Shown here one piece after another: positions 53,105 to 64,000 of a stretch of 64,000 bases of DNA. Each line of letters opens with the position of its first letter. Within the stretch, counting starts at the first letter, position 1. The notes beneath the pieces are model-generated. The model was not told the origin of the DNA. It saw only the letters and a program-made list of their open reading frames with translations, and made no database searches. The DNA is from Mycolicibacterium chitae (GTDB lineage: Bacteria; Actinomycetota; Actinomycetes; Mycobacteriales; Mycobacteriaceae), in assembly GCF_900637205.1 (NCBI RefSeq), contig NZ_LR134355.1, positions 2,790,001-2,854,000 on the forward strand. The letters run 5' to 3'. The position numbers were made by a program, and so were the translations under genes.

Positions 53105-53917
53105 TCACGCCAGGTAGGCGACGGTGTCGCGAAGCCGTTCTGCGGCCGCGCGGACCTCGGCCACCCCCGGCCCGGCGCGCAGCACCTCGCGGGAGACCGC
53201 GGGCAGCAATTGTCCGGGCAGCGCGCCGCCCAGACCGGCCAGCGCGTCGGGCCGCCCGCCCTGGGCGCCGACCCCGGGAACCAGCACCGGCCCGCCGAGC
53301 CCGCTGACGTCGGGCACCTCGGCCAGCGTCGCACCCACCACAACACCCACCAGGCCGGCCGCACGCGCGTTGACCTGCGCGGCGGCGTCCACCATGCCCT
53401 GGGCCACCGTGCGGCCGTCAGAACGCCGCACAGCCTGCACGCTGGCACCCTCTGGGTTGGACGTGGCCGCCAGTACGAACACCCCGCGGCCGTGGGCCTC
53501 GGCGGTGTCCAGCAGCGGCCGCAGCGACCCGAACCCCAGGTACGGCGACGCCGTCACCGCGTCGCTGGCCAGGGGCGAGTCCCCCAGCCACGCCGCGGCG
53601 TAGGCGGCCATGGTGGTCCCGATGTCGCCGCGCTTGGCGTCGGCGAGCACCAGTACCCCGGCCGCGCGCAGGTCGGCGATCGTGCGTTCCAGGACCGCGT
53701 AGCCCGCCGCGCCGTACGCCTCGAAGAATGCGACCTGCGGCTTGACGACGGCGAAGCCCGCGAACGCCTCCACGCAGACGGCGCTGAAGGCGGCCAGCCC
53801 GTCGGCGTCGGCCGGCAGCCCCCAGGCCGCCAGCAGTTCCGGATGCGGATCGATACCCAGGCACAGCGGCCCGCGCGCGGCGATCGCCTCGGCCAGCCGC
53901 GTCCCGAAGCCGGCCAT
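53105..53917 (-). CDS. pyrF: Orotidine 5'-phosphate decarboxylase
   Basis: 270 residues from the ATG complementary to 53915-53917 ([16 protein letters not shown]), two bases after the carB stop. [19 protein letters not shown] holds the catalytic Lys-Asp pair of the long actinobacterial PyrF type. It makes UMP and is the last gene of the pyrimidine operon. Confidence 0.96.
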   Translation of the reverse strand: MAGFGTRLAEAIAARGPLCLGIDPHPELLAAWGLPADADGLAAFSAVCVEAFAGFAVVKPQVAFFEAYGAAGYAVLERTIADLRAAGVLVLADAKRGDIGTTMAAYAAAWLGDSPLASDAVTASPYLGFGSLRPLLDTAEAHGRGVFVLAATSNPEGASVQAVRRSDGRTVAQGMVDAAAQVNARAAGLVGVVVGATLAEVPDVSGLGGPVLVPGVGAQGGRPDALAGLGGALPGQLLPAVSREVLRAGPGVAEVRAAAERLRDTVAYLA

Positions 53918-53919
53918 GC

Positions 53920-57261
<3,342 letters not shown>

Positions 57262-57337
57262 CAGCGCTCTCCCATTCCTGCGCGAAGGTGCGCAAACCCG
57301 GTCAGATGGTCGGCGTGTCGGCCGGGGACTCGCCCGC

Positions 57338-58483
57338 TCACGAGAGGTCCTCTCCGGCCATGACGGCGATGAACTGGTCGAACAGGTTCTCCGCGTCGTG
57401 CGGGCCGGCCGCGGCCTCGGGGTGGTACTGCACCGAGAAGGCCCGCCCGCTGAGCAGCCGAATGCCCTCGACCACACCGTCGTTGGCGCAGGTGTGGCTG
57501 ACCACCGCGGGGCCGAACGGGGTGTCGAACCGCTCGCCGGCCTCCCCCTCGAGGGCGAAGCCGTGGTTCTGCGCGGTGATCGCCACCCGGCCCGTGGTGT
57601 GGTCGATCACCGGGACGTTGATCCCGCGGTGCCCGAAGGTCATCTTGTACGTGGAGCGGCCCAGCGCGCGCCCGAGCAGCTGGTTGCCGAAGCAGATGCC
57701 GAACACCGGGATGTTGGCCCCGAGGGCCTCGCGGACCACCGCCACCACGTGGTCGGCGGCGGCCGGGTCGCCGGGCCCGTTGGACAGGAACAGCCCGTCC
57801 GGTTCGAGGTCGGCGATCTCGGCGAACGTCGTCGACGACGGCACCACCTCGCTGCGCACGCCGCGGCCGGCAAAGATGCGCGGGGTGTTGGTCTTGATGC
57901 CGAGGTCGATCGCGGCGACGGTGAACCGATGTGCGCCCGCGGGTTCCACGGCATAGCGCACGTCGGTGCTGACCTCGCCGGCCAGATCGGCGCCGAGCAT
58001 CGACGGCTGGGCGTTGACCCGCTCGAGCAGTTCGGCGGCCGGGGCGGCGGCCTCGGCGCCGGAGAAGATGCCGGCCTTCATCGATCCGCGGCTACGCAGG
58101 TGGCGCACCACGGCCCGGGTGTCGATCCCGGCGATGCCGACCACGCCCTGGCGGATCAGTTCGTCGTCGAGCGAGCCGGTGGCCCGCCAGTTGGACGGGC
58201 GCGGCGAGGGGTCGCGCACGGCGTAGCCGGCCACCCAGATCTTGTCGCCGCGGCTCTCGCTGTCCTCGCCGTTCCACCCGGTGTTGCCGATCTGCGGCGC
58301 GGTCGCGACCACGATCTGGCGGTGGTAGCTGGGATCGGTCAGCGTCTCCTGGTAGCCGGACATCCCGGTGGAGAACACCGCCTCGCCCAGGGTGTGCCCG
58401 ACCGCGCCGAAGGACGTGCCGGTGAAGACCCGGCCGTCCTCGAGGACCAGCACGGCCCGGGTATCGCTGCTTGCGTCGTTCAC
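57338..58483 (-). CDS. carA: Carbamoyl-phosphate synthase small subunit
   Basis: A 381-residue protein. The class I glutamine amidotransferase domain has [15 protein letters not shown] with the catalytic Cys and a late [16 protein letters not shown] with the His-Glu pair. It feeds ammonia to CarB. The GTG start touches the end of the upstream PH-like gene; carB follows after 76 bases. Confidence 0.98.
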   Translation of the reverse strand: MNDASSDTRAVLVLEDGRVFTGTSFGAVGHTLGEAVFSTGMSGYQETLTDPSYHRQIVVATAPQIGNTGWNGEDSESRGDKIWVAGYAVRDPSPRPSNWRATGSLDDELIRQGVVGIAGIDTRAVVRHLRSRGSMKAGIFSGAEAAAPAAELLERVNAQPSMLGADLAGEVSTDVRYAVEPAGAHRFTVAAIDLGIKTNTPRIFAGRGVRSEVVPSSTTFAEIADLEPDGLFLSNGPGDPAAADHVVAVVREALGANIPVFGICFGNQLLGRALGRSTYKMTFGHRGINVPVIDHTTGRVAITAQNHGFALEGEAGERFDTPFGPAVVSHTCANDGVVEGIRLLSGRAFSVQYHPEAAAGPHDAENLFDQFIAVMAGEDLS

Positions 58484-59010
58484 ACGACCTCCGCTCCGTT
58501 GGATGAATCGTCAGTGCCGTCGGACACCCACTGGCTGTATTGTCGCCGGTCGTCCGCGCGGAAGCCGGTGTCGATCTCGGTCCCCGAGGGCAGCCGCCAG
58601 CGGATCGCCAGGATCCCCTCGTGGGTCAGGGCCTTGCCCGCGATCCCCCGCTCGGTCCGGATCGCGGTGATCGCCTCGTCGGGAATCCAGATCGGGGTGG
58701 CGCCGCTGCGTTGCAACATCACGCCCTCCGGGTAGCGGGTGATGACGGCCTTGGAGCGATAACCCCAGTCGCCCACGGCGATCCGGTCCTGCCAGCTGGG
58801 CGCCAGCGTGCTGCCGACGTAGAGGCCTTTGATGCCGGGGATCAGGGCGGGTCCCACGGTGTCCGGCAGCGCGGGCAGCTGCCCGATCAGCGCCAACTGA
58901 CGCTCGGCGCGTCGGCGCCAGCCCCGCAGCACCAGGTGGATGAGGAAGGCGATGAGCACCGCGACCACCGCGGCGAAGACCAGGGAACCCATCAGGGTCG
59001 GGGTGTTCAC
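58480..59010 (-). CDS. Membrane-anchored PH-like protein (Rv1382-like)
   Basis: A 176-residue protein with one N-terminal membrane helix (about 8-30), an Arg-rich stop-transfer ([10 protein letters not shown]), and a PH-like soluble domain ([20 protein letters not shown]). Its position between pyrC and carA equals Rv1382. The GTG start overlaps the pyrC stop (GTGA). A role in pyrimidine synthesis is not established. Confidence 0.75.
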   Translation of the reverse strand: MNTPTLMGSLVFAAVVAVLIAFLIHLVLRGWRRRAERQLALIGQLPALPDTVGPALIPGIKGLYVGSTLAPSWQDRIAVGDWGYRSKAVITRYPEGVMLQRSGATPIWIPDEAITAIRTERGIAGKALTHEGILAIRWRLPSGTEIDTGFRADDRRQYSQWVSDGTDDSSNGAEVV

Positions 59011-60302
59011 GAGCCGGGCGCCCCGTCCCGCGCGGTGACCTTGCCGCGCAGCAGCGTCGCGGTCACCGTGGCCGGCAGCGTCATCGACTCGAACGGCGTA
59101 TTGGCCGACCGGCTGGCCAGCCCGGGCCCCGACACCGTCCAGCTGGTGTCCGGGTCGATCACCGTCAGGTTGGCCGGCTCCCCCACCTCGAGCGGACGGC
59201 CGTGATCCGGCAGCCCGGCGATGCGGGCCGGGTTCTCGCTCATCACCTTCGCCACGCCGCGCCAGTCCAACAGGCCCGGGTTGACCATGGTCTCGACAAT
59301 CACCGACAGCGCGGTCTGCAGGCCGAGCATGCCGGGGCGGGCCTGGGAGAACTCACAGCACTTCTCGTGTTCGGCGTGCGGCGCATGATCGGTGGCCACG
59401 CAGTCGATCACGCCGTCGGCCAGCGCCTGGCGCAGGGCGACGGCGTCGGAGGCCTCGCGCAGCGGCGGGTTCACCCGGTTGACCCCGTCGTAGCCGGTCA
59501 GCCGGCTGTCGTCGAGCAGCAGATGGTGCGGGGTGACCTCGGCGGTGATCGAGATACCCTGCGCCTTGGCCCATTTCAGGATTTCCACGGTGCCGGCGGT
59601 CGAGGCGTGGCAGATGTGCACGCGGGTGTCGGCGTCACGGGCCAGGATGGCGTCGCGGGCGACGATGGACTCCTCGGCGGCGCGCGGCCAGCCGGTCAGG
59701 CCCAGCCGCGCCGCGGTGGGACCCTCGTGGGCGACGGCGCCGACGGTCAGGCGCGGCTCCTCGGCGTGCTGGGCGATCAGCACACCGAGGCCCTTGGCGT
59801 ATTCCAGCGCGCGGCGCATCACCAGCGGGTCGTGCACGCAGTGGCCGTCGTCGGAGAACATCCGGACCTGCGCGGCGCCGCCCGCCATCATGGCCATCTC
59901 GGTCAGCTGGGTGCCTTCGAGGCCCACCGTGACGGCCCCGACCGGGTGCACGTCGACCAGGCCCACCTGCTGGCCGCGGTGCCAGACGTGGTCGGTGACC
60001 ACCGGCGAATCGGCCACCGGCGTGGTGTTGGCCATCGCGAAGACCGCGGTGTATCCACCGAGAGCGGCTGCGGCCGAACCGGTTTCGATGGTCTCGGTGT
60101 CCTCGCGCCCCGGCTCGCGCAGGTGGGTGTGCAGATCGACGAAGCCGGGCAGCAGGATCTGACCGGCCGCCTCGATCACGGTGCGCCCGGTGGTCTCGGC
60201 GGTGCCCGCGGCCACGATCTCGGCGATCTGCCCGTCCTCGATGACGACGTCGACCGGATCACCCTGTCCGTAGCGCCGTACCCCGGCGATCAGCACGCTC
60301 AT
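59007..60302 (-). CDS. pyrC: Dihydroorotase, class I
   Basis: 431 residues from the ATG complementary to 60300-60302 ([15 protein letters not shown]). [20 protein letters not shown] provides zinc ligands and the substrate Arg; [12 protein letters not shown] the late Asp. It cyclises carbamoyl aspartate. It overlaps pyrB by four bases. Confidence 0.97.
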   Translation of the reverse strand: MSVLIAGVRRYGQGDPVDVVIEDGQIAEIVAAGTAETTGRTVIEAAGQILLPGFVDLHTHLREPGREDTETIETGSAAAALGGYTAVFAMANTTPVADSPVVTDHVWHRGQQVGLVDVHPVGAVTVGLEGTQLTEMAMMAGGAAQVRMFSDDGHCVHDPLVMRRALEYAKGLGVLIAQHAEEPRLTVGAVAHEGPTAARLGLTGWPRAAEESIVARDAILARDADTRVHICHASTAGTVEILKWAKAQGISITAEVTPHHLLLDDSRLTGYDGVNRVNPPLREASDAVALRQALADGVIDCVATDHAPHAEHEKCCEFSQARPGMLGLQTALSVIVETMVNPGLLDWRGVAKVMSENPARIAGLPDHGRPLEVGEPANLTVIDPDTSWTVSGPGLASRSANTPFESMTLPATVTATLLRGKVTARDGAPGS

Positions 60303-61276
60303 TTGACACCTCCCGCGTCCGCGGCCACCTCGTCGGAGCGGTCCGCCCCGACCAGCAGATGGAACAGCACCGCCATCCGCACGTGCACACCATTGGAAAC
60401 CTGTTGCAGCACCGCCGATTGCGACGAGTCCGCGACCGAGGAGGCGATCTCCATGCCGCGCAGCATCGGGCCCGGATGCAGCACCGCCGCATGCTCGGGC
60501 AACAGCGCCTGCCGGCGCTCGGAGAGCCCGTAGAGCACCGAGTACTCCCGCGGCGACGGGAAGAAGCCGCCGTTCATCCGCTCGGCCTGCACCCGCAACA
60601 TCAACACCGCGTCGGCGGCCGGCAGTTCGGCGTCCAGATCGTGGGAGACCGTGACCGGCCACGCGTCGACCCCGACGGGCAGCAGCGTCGGCGGGGCGAC
60701 GAGGATCACCTCGGCGCCGAGCGTGGCCAGCAGCGTGACGTTGGAGCGCGCCACCCGGCTGTGCAGAACGTCGCCGACGATCACCACGCGTCGGCCGGCG
60801 ATCTCGCCGAGCCGCTGGCGCAGCGTCAGCGCGTCGAGCAGCGCCTGGGTCGGGTGTTCGTGGGTGCCGTCGCCGGCGTTGATGACCGCCGGCCCCGACT
60901 CGGCCGGGTCGAGCGGCCGGGTCCAGTGCGCGAGCTGCTGGGCGGCCCCGGAGGCGGGGTGCCGGATGATCAGGGCGTCGGCGCCGGCCGCGCGCAGCGT
61001 CAGCGCGGTGTCGCGCAGCGATTCCCCCTTGCCCACCGAGGATCCCGAGGAACTGACGTTGATGACGTCGGCGCTCATCCACTTGCCGGCGACCTCGAAC
61101 GACACCCGGGTGCGGGTGGAGTTCTCGTAGAACATGGTGATCACGGTGCGGCCGCGCAGCGTCGGGAGCTTCTTGACCTCGCGGCCCAGCAGCGCCGCGG
61201 CGAACCGGTCGGCGTCGTCGAGAATGGCCGTCGCCTCATCGCGGCTCAGATCGGCCGCGTTCAGCAGGTGTTGCAC
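60299..61276 (-). CDS. pyrB: Aspartate carbamoyltransferase catalytic subunit
   Basis: A 325-residue protein. [17 protein letters not shown] binds carbamoyl phosphate, and [16 protein letters not shown] is the second family motif. It makes carbamoyl aspartate. The GTG start lies inside the end of pyrR (16-base overlap), so translation is coupled and PyrR control should extend to it. Confidence 0.97.
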   Translation of the reverse strand: MQHLLNAADLSRDEATAILDDADRFAAALLGREVKKLPTLRGRTVITMFYENSTRTRVSFEVAGKWMSADVINVSSSGSSVGKGESLRDTALTLRAAGADALIIRHPASGAAQQLAHWTRPLDPAESGPAVINAGDGTHEHPTQALLDALTLRQRLGEIAGRRVVIVGDVLHSRVARSNVTLLATLGAEVILVAPPTLLPVGVDAWPVTVSHDLDAELPAADAVLMLRVQAERMNGGFFPSPREYSVLYGLSERRQALLPEHAAVLHPGPMLRGMEIASSVADSSQSAVLQQVSNGVHVRMAVLFHLLVGADRSDEVAADAGGVK

Positions 61277-61857
61277 CGGGCGGGACCTCCATGCGGGGCG
61301 ATCCGGACGCTGTCGTAGCCGTCCGGTTCGGCGAGCCGGACCTTGACGTTCTCGCTGCGCGAGGTGGGCACGTTCTTGCCGACGTAGTCCGCGCGGATGG
61401 GCAACTCGCGGTGGCCGCGGTCGACGAGCACCGCCAGCTGCACGGCGCGGGGGCGGCCGATGTCACGCAGGGCGTCCAGCGCCGAGCGCACCGAGCGGCC
61501 GGAGTACAGCACGTCGTCGACCAGGATCACCAGGGCGCCGTCGATGCCGCCGGTCGGGATCGAGGTGTCCTCCAGCGGGCGCGGCGGTTTGGTGTTCAGG
61601 TCGTCGCGGTACAGCGTGATGTCCAGGGCGCCGTGCGCCACGTCCACACCGGAGAACTCGCCGATGTTGCGGGCCAGCCGGCGGGCCAGTTCCACGCCGC
61701 GGGTGGGGATGCCGAGCAGCACCACGCGGGGCGCATCGGCGCCGTCCAGCGCGGTCTTCTCGATGATCTGATGGGCGATACGGGAAATGGTGCGGCTGAC
61801 GTCCGCTGCGGACATCAGCTCCCGGTCGGTGTCGTCAGAGCCGCTTTTGGCGCCCAC
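61261..61857 (-). CDS. pyrR: Pyrimidine operon regulator PyrR / uracil phosphoribosyltransferase
   Basis: A 198-residue protein. [19 protein letters not shown] is the PRPP-binding loop and [18 protein letters not shown] an RNA/UMP-site segment. PyrR binds pyr mRNA when UMP is high. The GTG start (then [10 protein letters not shown]) lies 12 bases after an AGGAGG site that is next to a PyrR-loop match. Confidence 0.96.
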   Translation of the reverse strand: MGAKSGSDDTDRELMSAADVSRTISRIAHQIIEKTALDGADAPRVVLLGIPTRGVELARRLARNIGEFSGVDVAHGALDITLYRDDLNTKPPRPLEDTSIPTGGIDGALVILVDDVLYSGRSVRSALDALRDIGRPRAVQLAVLVDRGHRELPIRADYVGKNVPTSRSENVKVRLAEPDGYDSVRIAPHGGPARCNTC

Positions 61858-61869
61858 GGAGGAACCTGA

Positions 61870-61894
61870 CCTCCTTCTCCGCCTCTCTGGACGG
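61870..61894 (-). promoter_or_regulatory. PyrR-binding loop next to the pyrR ribosome-binding site
   Basis: On the mRNA strand the sequence reads CGTCCAGAGAGGC (complement of 61881-61893), matching the PyrR loop consensus ARUCCNGNGAGGYU at its core. It is followed at once by GGAGAAGGAGG, the ribosome-binding site (AGGAGG at 61870-61875). Binding would hide the site, which fits the translational repression reported for mycobacterial pyrR. Confidence 0.75.
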
Positions 61895-61994
61895 GTCGTT
61901 AAAGGATGTCGAACTGCCGGGCAGCTTAGCAGCCGCGCGCGGCGAACACCCCATCGCCGGTGGTCGCCCGATGGACTGACCTACGCTGACGACG

Positions 61995-63200
61995 ATGAAA
62001 CTCGACGGGAACGCCGCCTCCATCCGCGAGGCCTGCGACGCCGGCCTGCTGTCCGGCGCGGTGACCATGGTGTGGCAGGGCGGCGCGGTCCGCCAGGTCA
62101 ACGAGATCGGCTACCGCGACATCGAGGCCGGCCTGCCGATGCAGCGGGACACGGTCTTCCGCATCGCCTCGATGACCAAGCCGGTGACGGTCGCCGCGGC
62201 CATGGCGCTGGTCGACGACGGCCGGCTGGCCCTGACCGATCCGGTGACGCGCTGGCTGCCCGAGTTCGCCGAGATGCGGGTGCTGGCCGACCCGCGGGGC
62301 GCCCTCGAGCAGACCGTGCCGGCCCAGCGGCCGATCACCGTCGACGATCTGATGACCCACCGCAGCGGGCTGGCCTACCAGTTCTCCATCCCGGGTCCGC
62401 TGGCCCGGGCCTACGCGCGGCTGCCGATGCGCCAGGACCAGGACCGCTGGCTCGCGGAGCTGGCGCAGCTGCCGCTGGTGCATCAGCCCGGCGCGCAGCT
62501 GACCTACAGCCACGCCACCGACGTGCTGGGCATCGTGGTGTCCCGGATCGAGGGCAAGCCGCTGCACGAGGTGCTGTCCGAGCGCATCTTCGCGCCGCTG
62601 CAGATGACCGACACCGGCTTCTTCCTCACCCCGGAATCCCGGCGCCGCGCCGCCACCATGTATCGGCTGGACGCCCAGAACACGTTGCAGCACAACGTCA
62701 TGGGTCCGGCCCCGATCGCCGCACCGCCGTTCTGCCAGGGCGGCGCCGGACTGTGGTCGACGGTCGACGACTACCTGCGGTTTGCCCGGATGCTGCTGGC
62801 CGGCGGGTCGCTCGACGGCACCCGGGTGCTGTCCGAGGAGTCGGCCCGGCTGATGCGCACGGACCGACTGACCGAGGCGCAGAAGCGGATTCCCTTCCTG
62901 GGCATGCCGTACTGGGTGGGCCGCGGCTTCGGCCTGAACCTGTCGGTGGTGACCGACGCGGCGAAGTCGGCACCGCTGTTCGGCCCCGGTGGGGTGGGCT
63001 CGTTCACCTGGCCCGGCGCCTACGGCACGTGGTGGCAGGCCGACCCGACGGCGGATCTGATCCTGATCTATCTGATCCAGAACGCGCCGGACCTGTCCCC
63101 CGACGCGGCCGCAGCGATCGCCGGGAACACCTCGCTGGCCTCGCTGCGCACCGCGCAACCGCGCTTCGTGCGCCGCACCTATGCGGCGCTGGATCTGTAG
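61995..63200 (+). CDS. Serine hydrolase of the beta-lactamase / class C esterase family
   Basis: A 401-residue protein. IASMTKPVTV carries the SxxK nucleophile, LTYSHATDVLG the Tyr motif (YxH instead of the usual YxN), and GVGSFTWPGAYGT the third motif, as in EstB-type esterases. No signal peptide is seen, so it is likely a cytoplasmic esterase rather than a drug-resistance lactamase. It is divergent from pyrR. Confidence 0.87.
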   Translation: MKLDGNAASIREACDAGLLSGAVTMVWQGGAVRQVNEIGYRDIEAGLPMQRDTVFRIASMTKPVTVAAAMALVDDGRLALTDPVTRWLPEFAEMRVLADPRGALEQTVPAQRPITVDDLMTHRSGLAYQFSIPGPLARAYARLPMRQDQDRWLAELAQLPLVHQPGAQLTYSHATDVLGIVVSRIEGKPLHEVLSERIFAPLQMTDTGFFLTPESRRRAATMYRLDAQNTLQHNVMGPAPIAAPPFCQGGAGLWSTVDDYLRFARMLLAGGSLDGTRVLSEESARLMRTDRLTEAQKRIPFLGMPYWVGRGFGLNLSVVTDAAKSAPLFGPGGVGSFTWPGAYGTWWQADPTADLILIYLIQNAPDLSPDAAAAIAGNTSLASLRTAQPRFVRRTYAALDL

Positions 63201-63204
63201 CCGC

Positions 63205-64000
63205 TCAGATCATCGCGAACGGCGACACCTTCGCACCGACCTCGCAGGCCCCGGCCAACTCCCGGCTCACGTCGTAGTCGAACACCACGTGTCCGCAGAT
63301 GACGTCGACGTCGCGCTTGGCGCGCTGCAGCGGACTGGACAGGAACTGGACGCTGGCCCCCGAGGCCGCGAGCAGATCGGCGATGATCGCGCGGGATTCG
63401 TGCACGATGTGCGCGGCCGCCAGCCGGGCCGACGCCCGGTGCGGGCGCGGCACCGTCGCGCCGGCGCTCATCGCCGTCTCGATGCCGGCGACGGTCTGGT
63501 CCAGCAGGGCCCGCAGTGCGGCCAGCCGGACCCGGGCACTGCCCAGCCGGATCTGCGCCGACGGCTGATCCTTCTGCGCCACACCGGAATAGGCCAGCAC
63601 CCGCTCGGAGAGCCGCTGGGCGAACTGGTCGGTCACGGCCTCGGCCGAGCCGAGCGCGGGCATCGCGGCCACCAGCGCCAGCGCGGGCACCAGCGGCCAC
63701 CGGTAGGTGCTCGCGTCGTGCAGGGCCGCCCCCGGTGCGGTGCCGCCGTAGACGTCGACCACCTTGGCCAGCCGGTGCTCGGGGACCACGACGTCGGTGA
63801 CGACGACGTCGTTGGAACCGGTCGCGCGCATCCCGGCGGTCTGCCAGACGTCGAGGACCTCCACCTCGGAGATCGGCAGCAACGCCAGCGCCGGGTAGAT
63901 CTCGGTGTCGGGTCCGCACAGCGCACCCACCATGATCCAGTCGGCGTCCATCACCCCGGTGGCCCAGGACCACCGGCCCGTCAGCCGCACCCCGCCGTCG
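63205..64000 (-). CDS. Acyl-CoA dehydrogenase-fold flavoprotein (HsaA-like), C-terminal part
   Basis: About 265 C-terminal residues; the gene enters from beyond the right edge. LTGRWSWATGVMDADWIMVG and TAGMRATGSNDVVVTDVVVP match the middle beta domain of the HsaA/PaaC-like hydroxylase branch of acyl-CoA dehydrogenases, followed by the helical C-domain. Members use reduced flavin to hydroxylate aromatic or steroid rings. The substrate cannot be told. Confidence 0.78.
   Translation of the reverse strand, partial: DGGVRLTGRWSWATGVMDADWIMVGALCGPDTEIYPALALLPISEVEVLDVWQTAGMRATGSNDVVVTDVVVPEHRLAKVVDVYGGTAPGAALHDASTYRWPLVPALALVAAMPALGSAEAVTDQFAQRLSERVLAYSGVAQKDQPSAQIRLGSARVRLAALRALLDQTVAGIETAMSAGATVPRPHRASARLAAAHIVHESRAIIADLLAASGASVQFLSSPLQRAKRDVDVICGHVVFDYDVSRELAGACEVGAKVSPFAMI

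Noticed and set aside
61995..63200. Beta-lactamase resistance gene
   Set aside because: SxxK and Tyr motifs fit EstB-type esterases; no signal peptide and no typical lactamase KTG motif.

Overview
The window is high-GC actinobacterial DNA whose backbone gene order closely follows the Mycobacterium tuberculosis region from pyrR (Rv1379) to gap/pgk (Rv1436-Rv1437), read here in the opposite direction. MihF, LprG/P55, DUF222-HNH (13E12-type) proteins and IdeR-like iron boxes all point to a mycobacterium. Many extra genes suggest an environmental Mycolicibacterium-like species; the species itself cannot be named from the sequence.

Layout. 1-1343: start of pgk, and gap. 1662-3701: a frameshifted 13E12/DUF222-HNH gene and an SRPBCC protein. 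3871-8835: whiA-yvcK-rapZ-uvrC with overlapping ends. 8880-11857: riboflavin genes ribH, ribBA, riboflavin synthase and a PH-domain membrane protein. 11927-14277: lprG-p55. 14307-16560: DJ-1-like protein, ribD, rpe. 39016-45711: rsmB, fmt, lemA, a frameshifted DUF2207 gene, priA. 45708-48881: YhhN protein, esterase, Baeyer-Villiger-type monooxygenase. 48883-52742: metK-coaBC-rpoZ-gmk-mihF. 53105-61857: pyrimidine operon pyrR-pyrB-pyrC-PH-carA-carB-pyrF, with a PyrR-binding-loop match over the pyrR ribosome-binding site. 61995-64000: serine hydrolase and a partial acyl-CoA dehydrogenase-like gene.

The exciting part is 16.5-39.0 kb, placed between rpe and rsmB, which are neighbours in M. tuberculosis. 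It starts with a condensation-fold acyltransferase and a secreted repeat protein. It then holds what looks like an iron-regulated aryl-glycan locus. The first two biosynthetic genes resemble GriI/GriH (or archaeal AroA'/AroB'), which make 3-amino-4-hydroxybenzoate or a related cyclic product. A PobA-like hydroxylase, two GT2 glycosyltransferases (one fused to the GriH-like enzyme), a further GT2 for a possible lipid carrier, a GT-C-like membrane protein, a GH16 lipoprotein, and a flippase fused to an adenylation-carrier-thioesterase module accompany them. On the opposite strand lies a three-gene operon: Tat/lipoprotein feruloyl-esterase-like hydrolase, second GH16 lipoprotein, membrane-anchored EEP phosphoesterase. 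IdeR-box matches (16 of 19 positions) precede three transcription units. My inference is that under iron limitation the cell makes, exports and later trims a surface glycan or glycolipid carrying aminohydroxybenzoate or catechol groups that bind iron.

Two copies of a 1,081-bp sequence, identical as far as I can read, lie 7.3 kb apart inside this locus, each covering almost the whole GriH-like gene but with different 5' and 3' ends. Together with two single-base frameshifts in homopolymer runs, this calls for a check of assembly quality before biology is built on it.
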